Below are positions 13,583 to 25,600 of a DNA stretch of 64,000 nucleotides, one piece after another. Each line of letters starts with the position of its first letter. The first letter of the stretch is position 1. This DNA is from Helopsaltes ochotensis. Its lineage: Eukaryota; Chordata; Aves; Passeriformes; Locustellidae. The position numbers and the translations under genes were made by a program. The notes beneath the pieces were generated by a model. It was not told the origin of the DNA and ran no database searches. It was given only the letters and a program-made list of their open reading frames with translations. The stretch covers positions 465,956 through 529,955 of the forward strand of contig VXBM01000131.1 of assembly GCA_013400155.1 (NCBI GenBank), read 5' to 3'.

Positions 13583-13665
13583 TTAGTAACTCGCTTTGGT
13601 TGACTTCTTCTTCTTCAGTTCCTCTCTCTGCTTCTGCTTCCTCCTCTTGCTGCCTTCTTTGTATC
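13583..13665 (-). CDS. DNAJB6: DNAJB6 exon 10, long-isoform C-terminus
   Basis: The acceptor TTTCCTCAG precedes GATACAAAG. The exon finishes a split glycine codon from exon 9 and then encodes YKEGSKRRKQ, KQREELKKKK and STKASY before TAA at 13583-13585. These are residues 304-329. The two lysine/arginine clusters (309-314 and 320-326) match the basic tail known to send human DNAJB6a to the nucleus, so this isoform is expected to be nuclear. Only the last three residues and a few substitutions differ from the human tail as I remember it. Confidence 0.93.
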
Positions 13666-16600
13666 CTGAGGAAACATGGCTTGTAAAACACTTTTCACAG
13701 CATTCACGGACTTTTCTTTCTAGCAAAAGCACATGTTCTCTGAATGGTTTAAAGAATATTAAAGAAAAGGTCTGGCTTCCTAATGTGTTGTTTGGGTTTT
13801 TTTAAAATAGCCATTTTCACTATATCCCCCGTTCTACTATATCCCTTACACAGGATAGAAAGAAAATACTACCAATCTTTGAAGTTTGAAAAGATCTGGA
13901 GAACTTTCAAAATACTTCAAAGCCATTCAGGAAAAGCTTCAAAATTAGAGCACATGCAAAACCAGAATAATTTTCAAAAAGGAAGCAATAAATAAGACTT
14001 ATGCAGCAGGAGCAATTTAAGTACTGGCATTTCCTGCTCATGGTAGTCAGAATTACCACGGTATTTGCATTTCCATTTTAAGACTAGGGAATGCCAAGAA
14101 TCCTGAGTAAATAAGAAGGTGCTCAGTGTTTACCAATATATATTTTATATGCTGGTCATCAGCCTGCTCATGCTTAACTATGCACCACAGGTTATATTCG
14201 ACTGCAGCCCCAATGGTGCATGAAAGCATTGAGTTCAAGCAACAATTATTTGCTGTAGGTTCAGCAGGCACAAGCTTCCAGCCATGTGATCATCATTCCA
14301 ATGGTTTATTACCCCCACAGAGATGTGTGAAAAACAGTTTTTGCTCGGCATCACCCCTTTTCCTCCAAACTTGCAGTAAAATCCAACTTGCTGGCAGACT
14401 TGCACGGGCAGTGAACTGCATGAACCACCACATCTACCCAGGTGCACTCATAAATCTAAACTGAGAGCCAGTAAACATTTCCCTCAGACAATCATTCTGT
14501 GATGTTTTGAGACAGCTGGGGGGATCTTTCAGCTCAGTGGTGCTCTGTCACTGGAAATCAGCACAGTCCAGTGACTGGGACCAGCCCAGAGCAGAGCAGC
14601 CCCTGCAATCCAGCTGAGAGGCAGGGCTGGGAGTCAGAGGAATGGCCCTGAAAAGGCACAGCTCTGCCTGTATGGAAATCTCTTTTTTCCCTCTGTTCTG
14701 TCAGGCAGGCAGAGATTGCCCCAAGGAAGCAGTTCCACCAGTGCACCTGGTTCTCCATCAATTTATCAATAACAGAATTAAGATGGGAAAAGGAAGTGGT
14801 GGGAGGGGAGTACAAAGCCACGCTGTAGCTGCAGTGTGCTCCTCACCAGAGCTCCTCCCAAGCACAGTTAGAGATGTGCCCACAGCAGAGCTGAAGTTCT
14901 TCAGTTTAAGTTTAAGACTTGGGAAGAACCACGAGGTAAGTCTTTCAGCTAAAACCATTTGAGACATTATCAAAAGCTTAGAGGAAATACACTCACTTGT
15001 AGCAACGGGAAACTGTTCTAGGTTATCACTCTAGCTCCTGTGCTGTACTCACAGCATGACTTCATCATTTGCAATCATCTGAGTCAAGAGGCAGGATATT
15101 TATTTAGAAATTCTGCCATGAGCTATCAGCCTGCACAAAGTTAGAGTGGAAACCAGTTTTCTTGTTTAAGGAAGAGAGTGCTTATAGCAGAATTGCCAAT
15201 GATGCTGGGTTTTCCCTGTACTCTGTCACCCCCTGAGCTAAACTCCTATTCCTGGAGTCACTGTGTGAACATCTCCGGACTAAGAACTCCATCCAGGAAG
15301 TTTCCTTCCACGTCAGCCCCCTGGTCACCTGTACATCACCAAAAATAGGATCCTTTTGCATTCAATTCACTGAGTAAGGCACCCATCCCAGAAGGGCTCA
15401 AGCATCTCCCTGCTTTCCCACAGAGGCCAATGGAGGCAGAAGAGATTTGCTGACTCCTGAGAATCAGTCATCTGGGGGGTGTTTCCAGTAAAGGATTCCT
15501 CCCTTTACTGGAGGGAAAAACAGCATCATATCAGCTGATCAGAACTAGCTCATGTAATAACAATGAAATAATAACACAGATATTAAAGAAAGGATCATTA
15601 AGCCCTAGCAGGTATTAGCTTCATAATTTTTTTCATTTTTCATTCTCAAAACAGTGTATTTATAAAAGGTTTCCACATCCAGGCATGATAGCATTTGATG
15701 CTGCTATTTTATATCACAATACTTTTTTTTTTTTTGCAATAGTCTATTTTTTTTTCAAATGCTTGAGATTTTGAAAGCAGTTCTAGCAACAGTTTTAAAA
15801 ATGCTGTGAGTCAATGTAAATTATTACTTGAAGTGAATGCCACGTAATTTATTTTCTTATAAATGAAACTCAATGTTAAAATATTGTGGTATGAAGATAT
15901 TTAGGTATTTGACAACATGGTCTCCCTACCAGCCTCTAGAATGATAAGGCTGAAAAGTGGAAATCTTTCAAGCGTTATCACTGACACACAGAAAGAGATT
16001 GCCCAAAGTAGGAGATAACACACAAACACAGAATATTCCTCAAGAGAAAACTGCCAGGTCTTTTCTGTTTTGAGCCTGCTGTGATAAATAATTTCACTGT
16101 CTGCCATTTCCTTTTCTACCCCCACCTAAGAAGAAAGGATAGGTCAAACTTTGCCAGACTGTTGCTCCAGCGATGCTATGCTGGGTGATAACAGCCAAAA
16201 ATCCTGATCCAAACAAGTGAAGCAGCTCCTAACATAAATAAGAATGGCAGACTGAAGATGTAACCCTTCCGTGCATATTTCATTCAAATACTTCAACCAG
16301 CACTAATTAAAAGCATATTTAGCTGCCTTCCCTTACAAACCTAGCCCCAAAGTCATGAGACAACAAAATCTGAATTAGAAAGCAGCAGCCCCATGACTGA
16401 TCACTCTGCAGTGAGCCCGTGTCCTGGCGAGTCACCAGCATCCCAAAGTGTCCATAGAAACTTCCCATAGTAAGTGCCAGGCTGCACTGGCTTCAGCCAA
16501 ACAGTGCTGGCCTTGGAGAAGGCTGTTCAAACTTCCACCCTCAGCAGCAATCTTTAGTCACCCAAACTCTAGAAATGCCTCGCTGGGCAGAGGGGGAATA

Positions 16601-19600
16601 GGTTGCCAAAAGCTTTCCCAAGCTGTGGCATTTGGAAAACAGATTTACTCAAATACAGATAGAAATCTCCCTAAGTTGGTATTTCTTGCTTTTGTCAGCT
16701 GCCAGGAGCAGAGATGGGTAAAGCAAGAATCCACGCTGCTTGGAATTACACCTGCTTTACTACTTGGATAATTCTTATCTAAAACAGCATCAGCTAACCA
16801 ACTCTTTCCATTTCATCCCCTTCTTCTCTACTTCTAGAAGAGCCATATGGAGCACAGAAGCTGTTCCAGGTTTCATAAAGCTGCTGAAGACTGAAAACAA
16901 CTTCCAGAAACACTTAGGTGCAACTCCTACAACCATCACTCAGCAAGGATCCAAACAGACTGGGAAGCTCCTCTGCTGTGTCCCAGGTTGCCTTTCCTTT
17001 GGCTTTCTACTTCCCTGCCATCTGCACCTCCCAAAGTCACGAGTTTGTTCAGTCCCTGACTGCGAAACTCATCACACTCTTGGGTGGCAGCTGCAAGGGA
17101 GGTGTGCACATCAGCGGCCGATCCAAAGGCACAAGTGTCCCGGGGAAGACACTCCTACCCAACACATTTCTGGAATCCGACTTCTTCCTGCCCTGCCTGA
17201 CATCTGCCCGCTCTACCAGGATGCAGAGAGCGGCCACGGGTCTGCTCCACCTTCCCTCTGCCAGCACAGAGGAGCGTGGGAGTGAGCAGAGGGAAACAAG
17301 GCGCTCAGTCACGGCTGACAATTAACAACACACAGCTCTGCTGCTGCTTGACCACGTCAGTGAGCAAGAAAGGCCACGGCAGGATTTTTACGGATCTGCT
17401 AAGGTGAAGACTTTGGAGGAGCTTCCTTCCACCTTCAGAGTGAAACACTGAGGCTGGGGGTGGGAGAGACTCACACTTTCTGCTCAAGTCTCAGATAAAA
17501 TGTTCTCCAAGATCTACCAACTTTTTGCTAAGATTGTAGCCTTCCTTCAAAGCATGGAAGCAGCCATGGCCCCAACACCCACAGAGCTTTAAAAGGGCAG
17601 TGAGGCACTTTCAAGCTGGGTTCTGTAGTGCTCTTTCTAATTTTCTGCTCTTAGAAATGTCTCTCTAATCAAAACAATAAACTGCTATTTCAAAGGCAGC
17701 TAGCTTACTTCTGAGTTGCAGCCACCCTGTTATTTTAGACTGACCACACTCACATATGTCATGGTAAAAATTCACCCCAGATCACAGCTTCAGTATAATT
17801 TCATGTGTGACTCAATTTGCAATTACAGTTTTACACTTTCACATCCCCTCCCCTCAGCCTGAGCCACTGCCCAGCACACAGCACAACCTGACCTACTAAT
17901 TCCCTCTCCTCTTCCTCTGCTCCTGCCTGTGCCATGGAGCATCGTGGAGAGGGAGCCTTTAGTCCCCTACTGACAAAGCATCCCACCCTGTCTAGGTATG
18001 CTGTTCCACTATTCAGTAACCCACACTGTTAAATCCAAGGGGTGAGTTCTCCAGTTTCAGTGGCCAACCCAGTGATGTAATCCCAACTTTGATGTTTTAG
18101 GGGACTGAAAAGCTTTAGCAACTTGCAGGGGCCTTCCTTCATGCTTGCTCACCATGCCATTTTTTAACCCATTCTGCCTAGAATTGCCACAAGAAAATAC
18201 CAAGCCAGATACCACCTGTTTGCCTGCTGTTGCTTAGATAGATAAGATAGATTTCCAAGGTTTTACTCCCAAATGGCAAGCAAAAGCTTGCAAGGCTATG
18301 CAGCCATGGGAGCCCTTCCACACACTGCCCAGCTGTCTTTGATGGGTAACGGGATGATTTCGTACCAGCAGCCAAAACACCATACGTGAAGGCAGCTCTG
18401 GGCTAAGCCTGGGGGCAACCAGCCAGTCTCCAAATCCACCAGCCAGTCTCCAAATCCACCAGCCAGTCTCCAAATCCACCAGCCAGCCTTCCCAGCCCCT
18501 GCCCACACAGCTACAGCTGTTACCCCATCCCACTTGCACAGTTACAGCCAGGGGATGTGGAGCAAAGGGAGGGGGAACTCCATCTCCGCACCTCCAGCAT
18601 TCCTCATGTATTAGATTTCCACAAAAACCAGAGGCTTTGCTTTCCTTTCTCTTTCCATTACATGCCCAAGACAAAGTCTGTGATGGAATTATAAAGTAAT
18701 TAGTTTGGATAACAAAGCACATCACTGTTACTAGTTAGTAAAGGAAACTGCACGTTGGTAAAAAGAACGAAGACTGAATTAAAGATGAAATGGAGTACAA
18801 ACAGCTCAACTTTCCAGCAGAGGAATCCATGCCAGGAAAGGATCAAGATTAGTTAAGCTAATTCTTTTAGAGTGGTTTCCTCTTCACAGATGCCAGCAGA
18901 TGAAAATGCAGCAAAAAATAACTTATTAATGTTGTAAGTTGTAGGTTAACGCAAGCTATTTCTTTGAAAAGGAAGAGCAAACCTTGCAATATTATCTTCC
19001 AAATAATGAAATTTGTATCATATTTTTTCACTATTTTAACAATTAAACATTTCAATCATTCTTGCTGGATAAAGGTCAAAACTTTCAAATCCAAAGCAGT
19101 AGTTTTTAAGGGTAGTTACCGCTACCTCTGGCATTAACAGCTGCCATCCCCAGGTCTCTGCTGGCATTAACACCACTTTGACACAGCTCAGATCCCACCA
19201 GTCAGCCATGTATCACACTATCAGGGAGCACATCACTTGCAGTATCTGAATTCTTATTTCAAAAATTCCTTGTTTGGAGCTAGAGAACTGTTTGAGATAT
19301 GCAGCGACTTCAGAGCACAGGAGGTGAAGTTTTATTCTGAAAGGCCATTACGAAACCAGGAACAGTTTCCAGAGCAATTTCCACTAAAACACCAAGTCCC
19401 AATGGTAGATGGAGAATTAAATTAAACTCTCATTCTTTTGTTAAATACCCACTGTGATGACTGGCAATCCTGACTAAGGAGAGGATTCATCTCACCTCTG
19501 GATATTGCCGATCTAAAGGAGTTGGGCAGCCTTTCCTCCTGGGCACTAGAGAGATGCCACTTCCAGAGGGATTCCCACCACATGGTCAAGATGAAACCTA

Positions 19601-22600
19601 TCCCCTTCTCCTTCATTTAAATTTCCTATGGACTTACAAATCAAAACTCAAACAGTCCCATTCTTTGAGCTGGGAAAAGAAAATCACTTCACTGCAGGTG
19701 AACCTCAATGACTGAGGGTTTGCTTGAGATGCTCCAGCTGGGACAGCATCGAAAACTGCTGCATGGTCCTGCTGTCAAGGGCCTCACACTGGTGGTGGCA
19801 AAACCATCTGATTCAAGGTGGAACTGCACCTGGTTTGAGACCATTGGACTTAAGTACTCCCCAGTGAATTGAGAGGGCTTTGGAGCAGGGCAGGAATGAT
19901 GCCGTTCTCTCCCGACGCCGGCCCGTGTAAGCACGGCAGTGATCCATGAGAAGCCAAGCAAGTAAAGTGGTCTCTGTAATGACAGAGCTGTGCTGGTGAA
20001 GCTGCTTGCTGGGCAAGGCAGTCAGCAGAGGTGAACACCCATGAAGGGGAATGGCATTACTGGCCAGGGCTCGTGCACAAACTCCCCAGGGAGGGATTAA
20101 GACACTCACGTAGGTTTTTATGACTGACTCGACCAGTCCTTCAGCAGCCCTGTCCATCAGAGGAACAGCAGGCAAAATATTTAAAGCAACAGTAAAATCT
20201 TAGTCTTACTGCAATCAAGTTTTCACCCTGAGACTTTTTTGGCAACTCACAATCTACTGGTAGAAGAGAGCATTTTGTGATTGCATTAATACTTCTGGAA
20301 ATTAATTTTAATTGCAAACTTGTGCATCTTGGAGCATAAATAAATTCACAGCAAAAAGTCCTAAGCAATCTTAAAAATTGCTCCAAAAATTGCACGGTAC
20401 ATGTCAAACTCAGCTGCTCTTTTCAATCCATTGCAACATATTGTGATTGCAGAGACCCCCATGTGTCCAAAGGCAGAGCCAAGGTTTTGTTTTGCCAGCC
20501 ACAGACACAGGAGACCAAACCTGTAGCCCTTGCATGGGAGGCTTCAGGACATCGGAGGTTACATTCAGGTCTCTGTAACTTTTTTTCTTTTCTTTTTCTA
20601 AAAGAAAAGATTCAACTTGGTCATACACAAAGCTTCCAGCAACTTATCAGGAAGATATTAATCTAAATTATTCTATTTTTTCAATCTGTCATTCATCATA
20701 ATATCTTTAGGTCTTCCATACAAAAGACAGTGTTAGGTTTAAAGGCTCATAAAAACAGTGGAAGTTGGTACAGCACTGGGGGTACATGAGCACCAGTTTT
20801 GGGATTCAGTGCATATTTTTCATGTGCTGTGTTTACCCTGAGAAGCCTCATAGGCTCACACTTCCTACCACTTCACCAGATTTCACACTACTGAGAAGGG
20901 TCCTTGGTTTGGGCATCCAAGTAGAAAGGCATCTTTCACATATCAGAAAAACCTGTCCTCGCAGTCCTGGATGATCTCTGACCACAGGTTCCAATTAAAT
21001 CAAGTAGCTATGAGGACTTTGTTGTCCAAGATAGCCTCTGGACTACATTGCCAAAAAATTACAGACTGGAAATATATCAAAGGACTAATTACTTCCAAAA
21101 ATAACCCGGACAATTGCCACGTTGCCACGTTTGCCTGAACATTCTCAGCCTCCTCTATTAGGATTTAGTTGCCTAAAATTGCAGTGTCCAGAAATAGCAT
21201 CAACTTGCTGAACTTCTCCTTGGACAAGGAAGCCAAGCACAATTTAAGTAAATGAATGTGCAAAGTATTGTGATGAGTTAACCTCTAAAATGCCTTCACT
21301 TTTAACAACAAAGAGCAGAGGCACTTCAGCAGCACAACACTACTTGCCCTTAAATATCCCAGGGCGTTAGTGAATCTAGGCTAAATGGAAGATCAGAGCT
21401 AAAGCAGGATGAAGGCAAACAAGCTGCTATTTATTATCTACCAGGGAACTAACATTAAGTCAACACACAGCACCAACGTTTTGCTTGGCTTTTTGAGTTT
21501 GGCTTTGGACTATGTGATGGGTCCTTCTCTGCATGTTTCTCACCAACACGCTTGTGCACACCTGATAAATAAAAAGGGGCCTCGAAGGTGCTCGTAACCC
21601 GGCTTCTATCTGGTTCTTCCACCTCATCACTACTGTAGTGGCAGGCAAAGCGGGGGGAGCTGGCAGGCTTGTGAGGAGGCTTCAGCAGGCGAAGGTTGGT
21701 GGGCTGGGCGGGCAGCGCGTGTTGTCCTCTCCGTCTGCACTCCTCGGCAAACGCTTCCTCATCTGGCTCCCCTGCAAAAAGCAGAAAAGGCAAGAAAAGT
21801 AAGCTACACCCAGAAAAAAAGGTAAGCTGCACCCAGAATGCATAAATTTAGCTTGGAGAAAAAGCCCTCAGAAAAGGGCTGGACGTCAGCGGTCACTACA
21901 TCTTGGCCAAACTAATGTCTTGGCTGTGGTTGGTGACAGATAATCCTGTGAATCTGCAGACTGGGGAGTGTCTGGAGCAGAAAGCTCCATCAGTGGCCAG
22001 CCATTACACTGAAGCGACAAAGTCCACTAGATATGATGACTCGGGAGCCACTGTTCCCTTTTTTCCCAAAAGGCAGGGTGAGGGAGCTGAGTACATGGCC
22101 CTGGACAGGATTTCTGTCCTGTGCAGAGCATGTCATCACACCCACCTCACCTGGACAGTCCTGCTCAAGGAAAAGGTAAAGGGAAAGGAGAGATAAATAC
22201 CCAAGCTGGCTGCAGGGGTGATGGGACAAGAATTAAGCCAACATGGGTTCAGAGGGGCCGGACGTTGGACATCACAGCTGGAAGGATGGTGGAAATGTGT
22301 GATGGAACACGTGAAGACAAGAAATCATGTTGAAGCTGTGAGAGCTAAACACAGCCCAGAGGCAAGGCAGGCACACAACAGCACAGGCCAATGAACACAA
22401 TGGAAATAAAACCCAATATTTGCAAAAACTATGAAAGATGAGGTATTCCCATCATACTCATGCTGTTTTGTAAATGACACTTTCCTTTGCTGCAGAAACT
22501 GTAACAGTACCACTGCTGCAAAGTAGAGACATCAACTACCATAACACACACAAAAACTCAGCAAAACCACACATTGAAAAACAAACAGATCCCAAAAAGT

Positions 22601-25600
22601 CAACAAAAGATGTTCAACAGGGAAAATAAGGGAGGAGGGGAGAAAGACTGGGAACAAAGGTGTGTACCACATTTGTCTCTTAAAGGCTTTTTAAAGTTTC
22701 ATTAGTTCAATTACTTAAGTACTTCTAATAGAGCTGATGAAATATGGCATCATTTTATTTTCATCAAAAGTGGTGTGTCATATTCTGGAAGTTTTTCCTG
22801 GGATGTGCCCGGCATCAGCTGCTCAGGGAGGGGTGTGTGCTCTCAGCTAATGCGTGTGCTCTTAGTTCATGGCTGGAAAATGCTTTGAAGATGAAAGAGG
22901 CCCCAGGTACGCAACACGGGACAGAGCAGGAATACCCGCTCCGTGTGTGCCCCACACCACCACTTCCAAACACAGCGGGCTGCATTGTCTTTACCTTGTA
23001 ATCGTACACGGGGAGATGCTTCTGACGGCATGAGGAAAAGGAGGCAAGGTGTGTTTAAAAAGTCATTTCACAGTGCTGGGAGGCACCCGAGGCCCTGCAG
23101 CAGAGGAGGACTCCAGGATGTGCCTCTCATCGTCTGCCTGAGCATCCGGCTGGCTGTGCTTGGGAGTTGGCACAGGATTCTCCTTCCCAAGTGCTTAAAT
23201 CCCCATCCCCACCACAATACTCCTGCTTTTGTACCCTGGAGTCCCCCACGCTTCCAAAGGCACAAGCAAACGCCACAAAAACACGAGTTAAGTGTTGATT
23301 GATAATCCTTGATAAGACAAGGATTTCTGCATTTAGTCCTTGCCAGCCTGCATCACACCCGTGTGTGGTTCACCCCCTGGGTGTATGGTTCTCCTTGCAG
23401 TAGGAGAGGGGTGCCAGGATGGCACCAGGACTTCAGCCACAAGAGGCAGAGGGCAAGGAAAAGCTCAGGGAATGCCAGCTGAAGAATTGCCATCCTTACC
23501 CATAAGAGGCTACAGGATTTTACACACTATACAAGCGATACCTGAAGCAGGTATCAGGCTGATGATACCAAGTCTATGAAGGTAAGCCTATAAAATGCCA
23601 AGACTAAGAATAAAAAGCACATGGAACCTATTTACATCAGCTGCACATATAAAAACTAGTCAAGAGAGTTCACTTCCTAACAAATTACAGTGGACCAGAA
23701 ATAGGAGCTCCCTCCTCTCCCATGGAAACACAAAATGTATGGATTTCTTTTTCATGTGCGAAGTGTTGCTTAATATATGTTTAAAATTTATATTTGCAAA
23801 TAGATGCAGGAATGGGAAACATACTGAGGCTATTCTTGAGGCTCTGGGTGTGTTTTTGCACCACAGAGATATCCCAACCAGACACGCTCACACAACTCCT
23901 CAGTGCTGGGCTTGGGGAACCAGCACATCTTTGGAATCATAGAACACTTCTGCTGGAAGGAACCTTCAAAGCTTATCTGGTCCAACACTCCTGTAATAAG
24001 CAGGGACATCTTCCACTAGATCAGGGTGTCTCAGGGGCCCATCCAACCTGACCTTGAACGTTTCCAGGCATGAGACACCAACCAACTCCCTGGACAACCT
24101 GTGCCAGCGTTTCACCACCCTCACTGTAAACATTTCATCGTTGTATTTAAGTCAACCCTCCTTCAGTTTAAAACCATTAACCCTTTTCCTGTCATTACAG
24201 GCCCTACTAAAAGGTCTGTCTCCATCTTTCTTACTAGCTCTCTTAAAGTATTTGAAAGGATTAAATCCGTCTTGATCATGTAACAGAGTCCTCCAGTCTT
24301 CCATATCCCCAAAGCAAAGGCAAATTTTAGTTCAACAAGTAGACCCCAAAAAATTACCCAAACTTTTACCCCCTTAGGAGTTGTGGGAGAGCAGGATGGC
24401 ACCACAAATTAGTTAAATGGTGTAACATCCCGTCAGCTGCAATTTAAATACTGAATTGACTCCAGTGCTATGCATGGCATGAGCTGTCAGATCTTCCTCT
24501 GATCATCCACCTTTAGCACACCTGGCACAGCAAAACTAAAGTGTGATTTGCATCAACTATTCTCTCCTGTTCTACATATTTGAAACATTCAAGTCAGACT
24601 GCACCACTGCAAATAGAAAACGTGAATAGAATTTACTCTGGGAGAAGTCAGCCACAAAGGACATCAAAAAGTGTTTAAATTCTGCTAGAGCTTCGTCAGC
24701 AGTGGTGTTTGTCCTAGAAATGGCTTTTAGGAAGACAGCTGGTATTGGGGTGGGGGCTGGGTGTGGAATATCTGCGTTCTGAGCAGGAATATCCAGCCAA
24801 GGAGCACCTTCCAGGAATGTTCAGGCTTTTAACAGCCCTCAGTTCCCCCAACACCTCTGTGCCAGCACACCCACGTGAGAGCCTGGGCAGCCGCACCGTG
24901 ACCCCAAGCAGGGACCGACCCAGGTTAAAAATAACTCTTTTTGCCAGCTTATTTTTAACCCAGCTCAGGGCCTGCAGCCAGCTCATCGTGCAGCTGCCCC
25001 AGCTGGGGCAGGGAAGGGGGAAATTATCAAAAGCAGCTGGAATCAGCATCCAGGTTACGATGTTAAACAAAAGATCTTATGCTACTAATGCAAATAGTAA
25101 TTAAAAACCTAGCAGTTATTTCACTTGCAAAACCAGTTTGGAGAGGTTACATTTCTAAGGGTTAGTTCTGAAAATTACGGATTTGGCATTGCCAGTAACA
25201 TTTAAAAACAATAATTAAGATTTGGTTTTCTGGCGCACCAGGTTCTCCGAAATGAACAGCAGCTTCCAGGGAAGGAAAACCCAAACATGAGCTGTAGCAT
25301 CCTAAAAAGCTGTGCTTAGGGCTAAAAGCTGCCTTCTGCTCCAAGCGAGAAGGGCTGGAAAATAACTTCTGCCAGCGAAGCGGTGCTGCATGGCAGCGGA
25401 AAACAGGGATCCCTGGAGTTGCAGGGAACCAGCAGAGGGCAATCTTGGCTGCGGCGAGGTATCCTAGCGGAGCAGGCGCTGCAGCCGCGCTCACACAGCG
25501 ACTCGGCACCGATGTCGCAGGCTTGGACCAGGTGGGGGCTTGGGTGAGCCACCAGCTACACCAAAGGGTCTGTGCGTGATCCTGGAAAGTGAAGATAACA

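Larger units (their letters stand above)
13666..21561 (-). other. DNAJB6: DNAJB6 intron 9
   Basis: A 7.9-kb intron of phase 1 joining G|GA across a glycine codon. It contains a 20-bp minisatellite at 18421-18480, a T-run near 15722-15735, and scattered frames with no recognisable product. The largest is on the minus strand at 19813-20175 (120 codons). The first 107 nt continue the exon 9 reading frame to a stop at 21455 followed by AATAAA at 21430 (see findings). Confidence 0.8.

Noticed and set aside
20110..20149. Possible 40-nt microexon on minus in intron 9 (CTGATGGACAG acceptor, CCTAC|GTGAGT donor)
   Set aside because: Both borders look acceptable, but inclusion between exons 9 and 10 would shift the frame and lose the conserved basic tail. 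The peptide is not recognisable; probably chance sites.
19813..20175. 120-codon open frame on minus in intron 9
   Set aside because: No recognisable motif, no family resemblance, and it overlaps other frames; not supported as a gene.
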